A stretch of DNA of 64,000 nucleotides from Thermoflavifilum sp. (GCF_014961315.1 NZ_CP063141.1:124001-188000); one strand, 5' to 3'. Numbered from the stretch's first letter, positions 55,430 to 64,000 are shown. Notes: generated by a model from the sequence alone, not told the origin. Translations and numbers: made by a program.

Positions 55430-57100
55430 ATGCCTTCCGACATGTTGCGAATGATATGCATCTGGATGATCGGCTGTTTCATCGGGCTGTGCCCGGTGTA
55501 TAAGGCATTTGCGCAACCAATAAGTCCTCGAAACGATTCGGTGAAGGTGATTTATATTATTCATGCAGATTCATTGATTGGTATCCAGAAAAAAGATTCT
55601 GACATCACCAAGCTCATGGGGCGTGTGATACTCCAGCAGGGCAACACACTTTTTTCTTGCGACAGTGCTTATAAAAACAATACCCTGAACATTGTCGACG
55701 CTTACGGACATATCCACATCAATCAAGCAGATAGTGTGCATGCGTATGGTGATTATTTGCACTACCTGGGAAATGAAAAAATAGCAACACTCTCGGGGCA
55801 TGTACGCCTGCAGGATGCACAGATGACGCTGTACACCGAAACACTTACTTATGATCTGGATAAACACGTTGCACGTTATCAACAGGGGGGGCGACTGGTT
55901 AGTCAGCAAACAACCCTCACCAGTCAATCGGCCACTTATTATACGGATCTGCACCAGGCATTTTTTCAATATCGAGTAAGACTCAAAGATCCACAATACA
56001 CGCTGAGCACCGACTCGCTGGCCTATCATACCGATACCCATACCGCTTATTTTGTAGCCCCCACCGTGATACACTTGCAGGACAGTGCAACGATTATTCA
56101 TACCCGCGACGGCTATTACAACACGGATGCAGGTGAGGCGATGTTTGCCAGCCGATCGGTGATTACGGATAGCAGCCAGATGACCACTGCCGACAGTTTG
56201 TTTTATTTCAGGGAAAAAGGAATGGGCGTGGCAAAGGGTAATGTGATATGGCGTGATACTTCCCGGAAGGTTACGGTGCTGGCTGGTTATGCCGAAACAC
56301 ATGATCAGACGCATACCCTGCTGGCCACGCAACAACCCCTGTTAATATATCAAATGAAAAATGATACCCTTTATACCGCGGCCGATACTTTGTTTTCGGG
56401 CATTGTTTCCAGAAACGATACGCTGCAATCCCGGCATACAACGAACAACTCGCAACAAGCTACGGATTCACTTCGGCAGGATAGCACGACAATCCGTTAT
56501 TTCAGTGCTTTTCATCATGTTCGTATCTATTCGGATTCGCTGCAGGCTGTAGCCGATAGCATGTATTATTCTTTTGCAGATTCCACATTTCGATTTTATA
56601 CCCGGCCTGTAGTATGGATAGGCGATTATCAACTTAATGGTGATACCATTCATTTGATGACCCAAAATCAGCAGGCAAAAGAATTACAACTGATTGAAAA
56701 TGCCATGATCGTCAACCAGATCGGGAGGGGAATGTTTAATCAGGTAAAAGGCCGTACGATTTATGGATATTTTCGGGATAACCATTTAGACTGGATGCAT
56801 GTAAATGGAAATGCAGAAAGCGTATATTACGTACAGGACGACCAGGGGGCATTTATTGGCATCAATAAGGTGTCGTGTGCAGTGATCGATATTTATTTTA
56901 AAGACCAGAAAGTATATCGCGTTTCCTTTCGCGGTGAGCCTGCGGGAGCGATGAGCCCGATCAAAGGAGCAAATTTGCAAGACTACTTGTTGCGCAATTT
57001 TTCCTGGCAGGCCGATCGGCGCCCTCACAGCAAGGAAGAATTGCTGCAATCTTCCCCGGGTGCATGGAAGTTTTTCCAGAGCAATGAAAATATGCCCTGA
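55430..57100 (+). CDS. Exported OstA/LptA-like protein
   Basis: 556 residues with a signal peptide (MICIWMIGCFIGLCPVYKAFAQ). Two or three OstA/LptA-type beta-jellyroll stretches run along the protein, with repeats of the pattern DSAYKNNTLNIVDAYGHIHINQADSVHAYGDYLHYLGN and later DSLQAVADSMYYSFADSTFRF. In Bacteroidota such proteins are taken to carry LPS across the periplasm to LptD, which is also in this window. The ATG at 55430 is used; the upstream frame begins with TTG. It is preceded by a 184-base gap with no clear promoter. Confidence 0.8.
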   Translation: MPSDMLRMICIWMIGCFIGLCPVYKAFAQPISPRNDSVKVIYIIHADSLIGIQKKDSDITKLMGRVILQQGNTLFSCDSAYKNNTLNIVDAYGHIHINQADSVHAYGDYLHYLGNEKIATLSGHVRLQDAQMTLYTETLTYDLDKHVARYQQGGRLVSQQTTLTSQSATYYTDLHQAFFQYRVRLKDPQYTLSTDSLAYHTDTHTAYFVAPTVIHLQDSATIIHTRDGYYNTDAGEAMFASRSVITDSSQMTTADSLFYFREKGMGVAKGNVIWRDTSRKVTVLAGYAETHDQTHTLLATQQPLLIYQMKNDTLYTAADTLFSGIVSRNDTLQSRHTTNNSQQATDSLRQDSTTIRYFSAFHHVRIYSDSLQAVADSMYYSFADSTFRFYTRPVVWIGDYQLNGDTIHLMTQNQQAKELQLIENAMIVNQIGRGMFNQVKGRTIYGYFRDNHLDWMHVNGNAESVYYVQDDQGAFIGINKVSCAVIDIYFKDQKVYRVSFRGEPAGAMSPIKGANLQDYLLRNFSWQADRRPHSKEELLQSSPGAWKFFQSNENMP

Positions 57101-57132
57101 AGTTTTTATATTCACCGCACAAGCTTTTTTGT

Positions 57133-58236
57133 ATGAACACTTCTTCCCTTCCTTTTTTTGTTAAGCTGGCATCTGTGTTGCTCAGCATTGTGCTTATAGG
57201 CTATCTTGTATATATCGGTCAGCCTCTGCTCTCTCCGTTGTTGTTTGCATTTCTGTTTTCTATGATGCTCTTGCCCGTGAATCGTTTGCTGGAAAAAATA
57301 CATATACCCAGGAGCCTTGCTGTATTAGTTTCTATCATATTATTTATTGCCATTTTGCTGTCTGTATTGTATTTTGTTGCATCACAGATAAGAATAATGG
57401 CTAGTGATTGGCCTGCGCTGGAGCAACAATTGAGCATTACGCTGCAGCAATTACAGGAATGGTTACACAACCATTTGCATATAAAAATCCAGAGCAGGGA
57501 AGATTTGATTCAGATAGCTACACAGAATATTTCTTCAACCGCCATTATCGGACACACCGTGGTATCAGTATCTTCCACCCTGTTGTTTATCATTTTCATC
57601 CCGATTTACATGTTTTTGTTGTTATATTATCGTCGCCTGCTCACCCGCTTTTTAATGGAGTTATTTGCCGAAGGTCATAGACATAGGGTCTATACAACAC
57701 TTAAACAGGTGGAAAGGGTGATAAAACGATATGTACTGGGATTACTGATGGAGATAATAGCTATTGCCATCCTGCTGGGTGCTGCATTTTTTATCATCGG
57801 TATTCCGTATGCATGGCTGCTGGCGGTGATTACAGCTATCCTGAATATTATTCCCTATGTAGGTATTTATTCTTCCATGGTGCTCTGTGCATTGATCACA
57901 TTTGCAAGTGGAAGCGTAAGTAAAACACTCGCATTGATCATAACCATGGTGGTTGTACATACATTTGATGCCAATTATCTGATGCCGAGGATCGTGGGGT
58001 CGCAGGTCAAAATCAATGTATTGATAACCATCATTGGCGTGGTCATCGGAGAAATGATGTGGGGTATTGCAGGCATGTTTCTGGCCATTCCCACTATTGC
58101 CATCATGAAAATTGTATTTGATGAAATCGAACATATGCAGGCCTGGTCTATTCTGTTGAGCGACGACACACGGCCTGTCCGGGTTAAGAAAATCAACCTC
58201 AGAAACAGCAAAAAACAGAGTCAGTCAACCTCCTGA
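57133..58236 (+). CDS. AI-2E-family transporter (membrane permease)
   Basis: 367-residue inner-membrane protein with seven or eight hydrophobic segments. A central soluble region (about 70-155) is followed by VERVIKRYVLGLLMEIIAIAILLGAAFFIIGIPYAWLLAVITAILNIIPYVG, the conserved AI-2E transporter signature. Members move sodium ions, autoinducer-2 or other small solutes; the substrate here is unknown. It is 32 bases downstream of the OstA-like gene, and no terminator separates them. Confidence 0.88.
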   Translation: MNTSSLPFFVKLASVLLSIVLIGYLVYIGQPLLSPLLFAFLFSMMLLPVNRLLEKIHIPRSLAVLVSIILFIAILLSVLYFVASQIRIMASDWPALEQQLSITLQQLQEWLHNHLHIKIQSREDLIQIATQNISSTAIIGHTVVSVSSTLLFIIFIPIYMFLLLYYRRLLTRFLMELFAEGHRHRVYTTLKQVERVIKRYVLGLLMEIIAIAILLGAAFFIIGIPYAWLLAVITAILNIIPYVGIYSSMVLCALITFASGSVSKTLALIITMVVVHTFDANYLMPRIVGSQVKINVLITIIGVVIGEMMWGIAGMFLAIPTIAIMKIVFDEIEHMQAWSILLSDDTRPVRVKKINLRNSKKQSQSTS

Positions 58237-58456
58237 AGTCAGGCTATAAGCTCAAAGCCTGCAACCACGATGTTAATAAGCTACACATCTACAATTGAAA
58301 ACCGTTTGCTGTACGCTTTATCAGAGCCTGCCTGTTTCGATGACCTGAAACAAGCGCTTCACCTGTACTTCCCAGCATAAGGCAAGTTGGGAAATGAAAA
58401 TGGCATGTGTGGTTTTACATCAGTAAAAAAGTTTTATCCAGAATATGAAAAAATAT

Positions 58457-58488
58457 TTTGAACGCATGATAGAAAAATTTTAAGTTTG
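58457..58488 (+). promoter_or_regulatory. Promoter of the mntR-mntH operon
   Basis: TTTG at 58457-58460 and TAAGTTTG at 58481-58488 are separated by exactly 20 bases, a full match to the Bacteroidota consensus TTTG-N19/21-TAnnTTTG. The -7 element is 16 bases upstream of the ATG. It overlaps the inverted repeat described in the next entry. Confidence 0.78.
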
Positions 58489-58496
58489 TCTAAAAA
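58478..58496 (+). promoter_or_regulatory. Candidate metal-regulator operator overlapping the -7 element
   Basis: TTTTAAG TTTGT CTAAAAA forms an inverted repeat (seven-base arms, one mismatch, five-base centre) lying over the -7 element. DtxR/MntR operators are AT-rich inverted repeats of about this size, and members often bind their own promoter. That the product of the adjacent gene binds here is an inference. Confidence 0.45.
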
Positions 58497-58504
58497 ATTA
58501 TTTT

Positions 58505-59173
58505 ATGCAACTAACTACTGCAGAGGAGAATTATATTAAAGCCATCTACAAGCTGGAAAATGAGCATGCAAAAGCCACTACCAACGCTCTGGCGGCCCTT
58601 CTGCAGACCAGCCCGGCCGCTGTAACGGATATGGCTAACAAGCTGCAGAAGAAAAAACTGATTTCGTATGAAAAATATTACGGGTTGAAACTCACACCCA
58701 GCGGGAAAAAGCATGCGGTGCATATCATTCGCAGGCACCGACTCTGGGAATGCTTTCTGGTAGAGAAGTTAGGATTTGGCTGGGATGAGGTGCATCATCT
58801 GGCCGAAGAGCTGGAACACATCAGGGATGAACGCCTCACCGAGCGATTGGCTCATTTTCTGCAATATCCGGCCTTTGATCCGCATGGCGACCCTATTCCG
58901 GATGCCACTGGAAGCATAAAGACGACACAACACATACCTTTAAGTCGTGCGCCTATTCGACAGCCGTTGAAGGTCGCCGGTGTGGCCGACCAGTCGGCCT
59001 CTCTGCTCCGATTTCTTCAGCAAAAAGGTATTATGCTGGGTACACGACTCAGGATACTGCAAGTTCATGAATATGATGGTTCCATGGAAATAAAGCTCAT
59101 GAAACATTCGCCCTTTACCCTGAGCCATCTGGTAGCCAATAACATTTATGTCCAGCTCTATGGAAAAGACTGA
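58505..59173 (+). CDS. DtxR/MntR-family metal-dependent repressor
   Basis: 222-residue regulator. A winged-helix DNA-binding domain opens the protein (LTTAEENYIKAIYKLENEHAKATTNALAALLQTSPAAVTDMANKL). The dimerisation and metal-binding part has the usual His/Glu/Cys set in HIIRRHRLWECFLVEKLGFGWDEVHHLAEELEHI. A C-terminal FeoA/SH3-like domain (about 150-222) follows. Metal specificity is not decided by sequence, but the gene overlaps the Nramp transporter gene by 26 bases, so manganese or iron control of that transporter is likely. Confidence 0.88.
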   Translation: MQLTTAEENYIKAIYKLENEHAKATTNALAALLQTSPAAVTDMANKLQKKKLISYEKYYGLKLTPSGKKHAVHIIRRHRLWECFLVEKLGFGWDEVHHLAEELEHIRDERLTERLAHFLQYPAFDPHGDPIPDATGSIKTTQHIPLSRAPIRQPLKVAGVADQSASLLRFLQQKGIMLGTRLRILQVHEYDGSMEIKLMKHSPFTLSHLVANNIYVQLYGKD

Positions 59174-61037
59174 AATTTTACATCCATCGTTGCAGGAAGT
59201 TCATCAGTCGGTCGACACCACCAGGGCTAATTCATTATGGAAGAAAGTGTTTGCCTTTTTCGGGCCGGCTTATCTGGTCAGTGTGGGATATATGGATCCG
59301 GGCAATTGGGCCACAGATCTGGCCGGCGGAAGCCAGTTTGGCTACAGCCTGCTCTGGGTTTTGCTGATGAGCAATTTAATGGCCATATTGTTGCAAACCC
59401 TGAGTGCACGACTGGGCATCGTGCGTGGCAGGGACCTGGCGCAGGCCAATCGAGAAATGTATCCTCCGATCATCAATTTTATCCTGTATTTGCTTGCCGA
59501 GGTGGCCATTGCTGCCTGCGATTTAGCCGAAGTGCTGGGTATGGCCATAGGACTTCAGCTGCTGTTTCAAATTCCTTTGCTGATCGGTGTGTTCATTACG
59601 GCACTGGATACCTTGCTGATCCTATTTCTGCAACGCTGGAAGATTCGCCGTCTGGAACTCTTTATCATCAGTTTAATTTCCATTATTGGTATTTCGTTGT
59701 TCATTGAGCTATGCATGGCGAAGCCACACCCTGGAGAAATTGTGCGCGGGTTTATACCTCATCTGCCCAACGAAACTGCTCTTTATATTGCGGTGGGCAT
59801 CATTGGTGCCACCGTGATGCCGCATAATCTGTATTTGCATTCTGCACTGGTGCAAACCCGCAAAATTCACCGCGATGCGTCAGGTATCCGCAGGGCGTTG
59901 CAGTTGAATTTCCTCGACAGCTTCATTGCACTCAACCTGGCTTTCCTGGTCAATGCCGCTCTGCTTGTGCTGGCTGCTGCCGTGTTTTTCCATTCAGGAC
60001 ACACAGAAGTTGCCGAAATACAGGATGCTTATCATTTGCTGGAACCCTTGCTGGGTAATCATTTTGCTCCTATCTTATTTGGCATTGCGTTAATTGCATC
60101 CGGACAGAGTTCCACCATCACAGGCACTATGGCCGGACAAATTGTTATGGAAGGGTACCTTCAGTTGCGTATCAATCCCATGCTGCGGCGTTTCATAACC
60201 CGAATGCTGGCCATCATCCCGGCCGTGCTTGTCATCGCTCTCGCCGGTGAACATGCAGTTGGCAATCTCCTCATTCTCAGTCAGGTGATATTGAGCATGC
60301 AGTTGAGTTTTGCAATCATACCCCTGATTTACTTTGTAAGCGATCGGCAAACCATGGGACAGTTTGCACTTGCTCTTCCGCTCCGCATACTTGCATGGTT
60401 GATTGCATTTGTTCTGGCCTATCTCAATCTCAGAATGGTGTTTGAACAGATAGTTCATCTCATCACCCATTCAGGCAGCATCACAGGAAAAGGCTTTGCT
60501 GTTGCGGGCGGCTTAAGCCTAATCATATTATTGTTGATTACCTGGCTCTACCCCATTCGTCGTAAAACCCTTATTCGCAAAGGATATTATCTGCATAAAC
60601 CTCAGCCTGCCATCACATCGATGCCTGTTCAACCTTATCAAAAGATTGCGCTGGCGCTTGATTTCAGTGAAAAAGATCATGCGATTCTGGCCCATGCATT
60701 TGCACAGGGGAACCCTGATACCGAATATCTATTGATTCATGTGGTGGAAAGTGTATCAGCACGCATCCTTGGCAAGCAAAGTTATGATCAGGAATCCCAG
60801 CAGGATCAGCAACAATTAACAGCTTATCTGCAGATGTTCCAGGAAAAAAATCTGAAAGCAAAAGGCATCCTGGCTTATCATCGCCGGGGCAGAGAAATCG
60901 CTCGCATCGTAAATGAAGAACATGCCGACCTGCTCATTATGGGTGGACATGGCCACCGGGGAATTAAAGATTTGATTTATGGTGAAACGGTGAATTACGT
61001 GCGCCATCATGTACATATTCCCGTGCTGATTGTATGA
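59148..61037 (+). CDS. mntH: Nramp metal transporter fused to a UspA domain
   Basis: Proton-coupled Mn2+/Fe2+ importer, 629 residues. Nramp hallmarks are the TM1 metal motif VGYMDPGNWATDLAGGS (Asp50, Asn53) and the TM6 motif GIIGATVMPHNLYLHS. About 11 membrane segments end near residue 470. A cytoplasmic universal-stress-protein domain (about 500-629) follows: IALALDFSEKDHAILAHAFA and the nucleotide-binding end GGHGHRGIKDLIYGETVNYVRHHVHIPVLIV. The start overlaps the regulator gene; an ATG four codons later (59160) is also possible. The Usp domain may let ATP or stress signals affect transport. Confidence 0.9.
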   Translation: MSSSMEKTEILHPSLQEVHQSVDTTRANSLWKKVFAFFGPAYLVSVGYMDPGNWATDLAGGSQFGYSLLWVLLMSNLMAILLQTLSARLGIVRGRDLAQANREMYPPIINFILYLLAEVAIAACDLAEVLGMAIGLQLLFQIPLLIGVFITALDTLLILFLQRWKIRRLELFIISLISIIGISLFIELCMAKPHPGEIVRGFIPHLPNETALYIAVGIIGATVMPHNLYLHSALVQTRKIHRDASGIRRALQLNFLDSFIALNLAFLVNAALLVLAAAVFFHSGHTEVAEIQDAYHLLEPLLGNHFAPILFGIALIASGQSSTITGTMAGQIVMEGYLQLRINPMLRRFITRMLAIIPAVLVIALAGEHAVGNLLILSQVILSMQLSFAIIPLIYFVSDRQTMGQFALALPLRILAWLIAFVLAYLNLRMVFEQIVHLITHSGSITGKGFAVAGGLSLIILLLITWLYPIRRKTLIRKGYYLHKPQPAITSMPVQPYQKIALALDFSEKDHAILAHAFAQGNPDTEYLLIHVVESVSARILGKQSYDQESQQDQQQLTAYLQMFQEKNLKAKGILAYHRRGREIARIVNEEHADLLIMGGHGHRGIKDLIYGETVNYVRHHVHIPVLIV

Positions 61038-61313
61038 TCAGCGATCTGCATGTCCCAGAGTTTTTTGCGGATTGATATGGTCACGCACCCTCTGTTTTAA
61101 AATTTTAATTTCAGGAAATCCTGCATTCTGCTGGCGATCAAAGATCAACACATCATCCACCCATATTTTATATGCGCCTCCTGTTTCGCTGGGAACAAGC
61201 GTTACACTCCTGAGCTCTTGCTGAAAGGTTGTAAGCATCTCCTGAGCCATCCATGCGGCGCGTAACATCCATCCACAACGCGGACAATATTCAATAGTTA
61301 TGGTATGCTTCAT
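61038..61313 (-). CDS. SelW/SelT/SelH-like (Rdx family) thioredoxin-fold protein, Cys form
   Basis: 91 residues starting at the ATG at 61313 (61319 and 61352 are also in frame). The redox motif CPRCGW (Cys10, Cys13) replaces the Cys-x-x-Sec of selenoprotein W, and SVTLVPSETGGAYKIWVDD and GFPEIKILKQRVRD match the rest of the Rdx fold. A complete promoter with 20-base spacing lies upstream. The gene is convergent with mntH with no bases between the stop codons. Function in bacteria is not established. Confidence 0.8.
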   Translation of the reverse strand: MKHTITIEYCPRCGWMLRAAWMAQEMLTTFQQELRSVTLVPSETGGAYKIWVDDVLIFDRQQNAGFPEIKILKQRVRDHINPQKTLGHADR

Positions 61314-61337
61314 CGACATCCGATCAATCTTTATTTC

Positions 61338-61369
61338 CAAAAATAGCAACAATGAATCATCTCTACAAA
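61338..61369 (-). promoter_or_regulatory. Promoter of the SelW-like gene
   Basis: On the minus strand TTTG (61369-61366) and TATTTTTG (61345-61338) are separated by exactly 20 bases, matching both elements of the Bacteroidota consensus. The -7 element is 24 bases upstream of the ATG at 61313, supporting that start over the longer frame at 61352. Confidence 0.68.
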
Positions 61370-61484
61370 ATCAAAAAGCATGGAGTTTGTTGATTTATCA
61401 GTTCAATATCCGTTTACATGAGTTTCTGGTCATGAATCCATATCATCTTTCAGTGAAACAAATTCATCCGACAGGGGTATCTGA

Positions 61485-62606
61485 TTACGATTCAGCTGCA
61501 TGATATAAGGGTGAGACCAGTTGATGCTGGGATGCTACATGAATATCACGCCAGATACGATTCAGGGGATGTTGAAGATAAATGGCTGTCATCCCGCAAA
61601 ACGGATAAAGCTTCTCGACGGCTTGCAGGGAAACCATAGCAAGTTCACCCGCAGCTTTTTTCATGGCCAGCAGTTGATCTGGAGTCAATGCACCTGTTGA
61701 TACATGATCATGCCACACCTGCTTCAGTGTTTGGTAATAACGATTGCGCGTTTGTTGAAACAAAGTCTGTATTTCATGCCAGGTATGTGCTACAATCGGA
61801 ATATTCCCCAGCAATCGATCAAAGCCCGATGGCTTCTTATGCTGCAATAACCATTCAAATTCATCTAAGAAATGATAGGCCATGCCCGATAACATGATAG
61901 ATGTAGTGATTTCAGCAAAGGTTAAAAATGGAAAACGATACAGCGGACCTTCATGAAATGGCGAAGGATGCTGGAGATCAAAACGGTGAGCTTCGGGAAT
62001 CCAGACCTGATCTACGGCGAAATCATAGCTGGAAGTAGCTCGTAGCCCCATCACCTGCCAGTCGGGCACAATCTTTACCTGTTGGGCCGATACGGCAAAT
62101 GAGCTGAATATCGGCTCTCCCGCTGCATTTCTCAGTTGCTGTCCGTTTTCATCGGTATGCCAGGCATTGAAGGTAAATAATGTTGCATGAGCACTCCCGC
62201 TGGCATATTTCCAGGAGCCCGTTAATACATAACCATCCTGACGATGGACGGCTTTTCCGGTGATTGCACCGCTGCCGGCCGCCCAGGCCTTTTCATCTGT
62301 AAAGAACTTACGCGCCGCATCCGGCTGCATATATCCTGCAAACAAATTTGCGCCCGCACCTAAATTCACCACCCAGCCAACACTGCCATCAGCCCAGCAT
62401 AGTGCCTCCAGCAGGGCAACCGCATCGGGTAAAGGCATTTCGGCTCCTCCCAGATCCTGTGGAATCCATATCCGCAGATACCGTTGAACATATATACATT
62501 CCAGTTGTGCTGCTGTAAGCGCTCCTTTGTTTTCAGCTTCAGGAGATGCTGAACGTAAAATCTGTTGAACGGCTTCTGGTAAAATCTCCCGGGGATGCAC
62601 CATCAT
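61485..62606 (-). CDS. Acyl-CoA dehydrogenase-fold flavoprotein
   Basis: 373 residues with the acyl-CoA dehydrogenase arrangement: an N-terminal helical domain, a central beta domain with WAAGSGAITGKAVHRQDGYVLTGSWKYASGSAHA and MGLRATSSYDFAVDQVWIPEAHRF, and a C-terminal helical bundle. The sequence is more like the flavin-dependent monooxygenase and desulfurisation (HpaC/DszC-like) branch than fatty-acid dehydrogenases, and the catalytic Glu cannot be placed with confidence. No partner enzymes are adjacent. Substrate unknown. Confidence 0.75.
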   Translation of the reverse strand: MMVHPREILPEAVQQILRSASPEAENKGALTAAQLECIYVQRYLRIWIPQDLGGAEMPLPDAVALLEALCWADGSVGWVVNLGAGANLFAGYMQPDAARKFFTDEKAWAAGSGAITGKAVHRQDGYVLTGSWKYASGSAHATLFTFNAWHTDENGQQLRNAAGEPIFSSFAVSAQQVKIVPDWQVMGLRATSSYDFAVDQVWIPEAHRFDLQHPSPFHEGPLYRFPFLTFAEITTSIMLSGMAYHFLDEFEWLLQHKKPSGFDRLLGNIPIVAHTWHEIQTLFQQTRNRYYQTLKQVWHDHVSTGALTPDQLLAMKKAAGELAMVSLQAVEKLYPFCGMTAIYLQHPLNRIWRDIHVASQHQLVSPLYHAAES

Positions 62607-62761
62607 GCCGTAAAATTAAGGCATCCCATGCTTTCGAGTCGCATACGTTTACCCATTTCCTGGCTTCAAATTGATATCACAGAGAAATCGATCATTACAT
62701 CACGATGCGTAAATGTTTATTTACATCGGCAAGAAATATCATCTCATGCAAGTATTGTATG

Positions 62762-64000
62762 TTAATGATGAACGGCATCGGCGGATGTACGGGAAATCAC
62801 GGGCCTGACGATGAATTGATAATCATAATCTCGATAATAAAGCCTGTATTGCGGAAGTGGCCATGCTCCCCAGGAGTTTACACCTCCTACACCAGTTTGT
62901 TGCAAATCAATACTCAACGCTGTTAAATGCCTAGGTTTCAATTCTCCTGCATGACGGTTATGCTTTTGCAATCCTTCATCTAAATCCTCATCCAGAAAAT
63001 GACGGGCTTCAATATTTAAAACCGAATCACCCGAAATCCATATTCCATTACCTGCATCATCCGTGAGTTTCACCCAGCGTACATCCGTTTTATTACCGGT
63101 TTCCTGCGGACGAATATAGGGATGAAATTGAGCATCCACCGTTGATGTATATAAACCCACAAAAGCCGCATCTTTCCGATCCCAGTAATTTTCCTCCGGA
63201 CCTCTGCCATACCATTGCATGATATGAAAACTTGCGGGTAATATCATTTGCATACCAAACTTAAACATCATGGGAACATCCTTTGTCGTATCTGCATAAA
63301 GGTGCTGGTGCACGCGCATTTCGCCGTTGCCATTTATAGCATAATCAAGTTGCAGTTGCGCAAACACATCGGGCAAAGCATATCTCATGTGTAGCGCCAC
63401 CAGTCCCTCTACGGATGTATCAATATCTGTATGTAAAAGCACCTGATGATGACTGGCGCGCTTCCAGTTGAGTAATTTTACCTGTAAACCAGCACCCATA
63501 TCATTATCGGTGGGTGGACGCCAGAAATTGGGCCTGAGTGAGAAAGGTGATAATAATATATCCACACCGTTGACTTCGTAATGATGCACGAATCCATCAT
63601 GTCGATTAAAAGCTATATGAACCTGCGATCCGGATATTTTGATTTCTTCTGATGTGATCTGTACATGCAAACTACCCGCAGGTTCAATACCGGTTTGCAA
63701 GGGCCAGCTTCCTTTTATGTGAAGCTGATCGCTGGCAATTTCCCAATCGGCGGCAATCAGATCTTTAGCCTGCCTGGTTCTGTAATAACAATTGAGAAAC
63801 AGTTCATGATATCCTGTATCGGGCAAATGATAGGGCAAATGTATATGCGCCGTATCGCGCGGATTTGCTTTAATAGGATATACACGACCCGAATCAATGA
63901 CCTTACCATCACCAATCAATTGCCAGTTCAGGTACACAGTTGAAAGATCCGTAAAAAAGTTTTCGTTGAAAACAGCAATATCGCCATGCAAAAGATCAAT
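62762..64000 (-). CDS. Beta-galactosidase, GH2 family, C-terminal part (gene runs off the window)
   Basis: Last 412 residues of a large GH2 enzyme; the N-terminal part with the catalytic glutamates is outside the window. The visible part is the beta-galactosidase small-chain domain: LRPNFWRPPTDNDMGAGLQVKLLNWKRA, WYGRGPEENYWDRKDAAFVGLYTS and RPQETGNKTDVRWVKL. It ends with VGGVNSWGAWPLPQYRLYYRDYDYQF. The frame is open to 64000, so the ORF start seen at 63991 is not a real start. It fits the sugar-use theme of galK at the other end but is 62 kb away. Confidence 0.9.
   Translation of the reverse strand: MDLLHGDIAVFNENFFTDLSTVYLNWQLIGDGKVIDSGRVYPIKANPRDTAHIHLPYHLPDTGYHELFLNCYYRTRQAKDLIAADWEIASDQLHIKGSWPLQTGIEPAGSLHVQITSEEIKISGSQVHIAFNRHDGFVHHYEVNGVDILLSPFSLRPNFWRPPTDNDMGAGLQVKLLNWKRASHHQVLLHTDIDTSVEGLVALHMRYALPDVFAQLQLDYAINGNGEMRVHQHLYADTTKDVPMMFKFGMQMILPASFHIMQWYGRGPEENYWDRKDAAFVGLYTSTVDAQFHPYIRPQETGNKTDVRWVKLTDDAGNGIWISGDSVLNIEARHFLDEDLDEGLQKHNRHAGELKPRHLTALSIDLQQTGVGGVNSWGAWPLPQYRLYYRDYDYQFIVRPVISRTSADAVHH

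Larger units (their letters stand above)
58237..58504. other. Intergenic region before the mntR-like gene
   Basis: No gene is seen on either strand. The last 50 bases hold the promoter and inverted repeat of the mntR-like gene. A weak inverted repeat CAGGCT / AGCCTG at 58243-58264 lies just after the AI-2E gene without a following T-run. Nothing else was recognised. Confidence 0.6.

Noticed and set aside
58243..58264. Terminator after the AI-2E-family gene
   Set aside because: Only a six-base stem with no T-run on the plus strand.

Overview
The window looks like ordinary chromosome from a member of the Bacteroidota, most likely the Chitinophagaceae. The evidence is the set of families present (pyrG next to yidC, a very long TamB-type protein, IspH of about 410 residues, Bacteroidota-type LptD and OstA proteins, an Nramp transporter fused to a UspA domain). 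In addition, most start codons lack a Shine-Dalgarno sequence, and many intergenic regions carry the phylum's -7 promoter element TAnnTTTG. The genus cannot be fixed from sequence alone. No rRNA, prophage, CRISPR array or insertion sequence was seen.

Layout. 1-3637: sugar uptake and phosphorylation (galK cut by the window edge, a divergent sugar permease, a ROK sugar kinase). 3703-8215: DinB-like protein, small lipoprotein, HAD phosphatase, secreted isoaspartyl peptidase and secreted amidase. 8302-14851: TamB-like envelope protein, peptidase T and a small exported orphan. 14866-24874: DUF4412-like protein, enoyl-CoA hydratase, yidC, pyrG, acyl-CoA thioesterase, alpha/beta hydrolase, rpsA and ispH. 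25041-31204: LytTR regulator with TPR sensor kinase, cmk and clpC. 31338-34549: STAS protein, RNase Z, dapA and accA. 34735-35910: tRNA-Asp followed by a tandem array of GIY-YIG endonuclease genes. 35918-48636: cystathionine beta-synthase, bioD-ftcD, lpxK, rnr, polyprenyl synthase, amino-acid permease, metal-receptor-like protein, Rieske lipoprotein and a membrane sulfatase. 48689-58236: cell-envelope block (amidase, LptD, acyltransferase, Ung, MCE protein, OstA-like protein, AI-2E-type permease). 58505-61037: MntR-like regulator and Nramp-UspA transporter. 61038-64000: SelW-like protein, acyl-CoA dehydrogenase-like protein and the C-terminal part of a GH2 beta-galactosidase.

The most unusual region is 34735-35849. 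A complete tRNA-Asp(GUC) gene is followed, after a single base, by the ATG of an 88-residue GIY-YIG endonuclease gene. A 325-bp unit (that gene plus a 58-bp piece of the tRNA-Asp 3' part in which the variable region is replaced by a perfect 19-base hairpin) repeats three times, and a truncated fourth gene follows. The three full proteins are identical and all six variable base positions among the copies are synonymous. This looks like a tRNA-anchored selfish or homing unit that has amplified at its own target site.

Regulation that can be read directly: a TTTG-N20-TAnnTTTG promoter overlapped by an inverted repeat in front of the mntR/mntH pair; full promoters for pyrG (N19) and the SelW-like gene (N20); and a strong Shine-Dalgarno sequence that places the rpsA start at a TTG codon. 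Four hairpins followed by T-runs are good candidate terminators.
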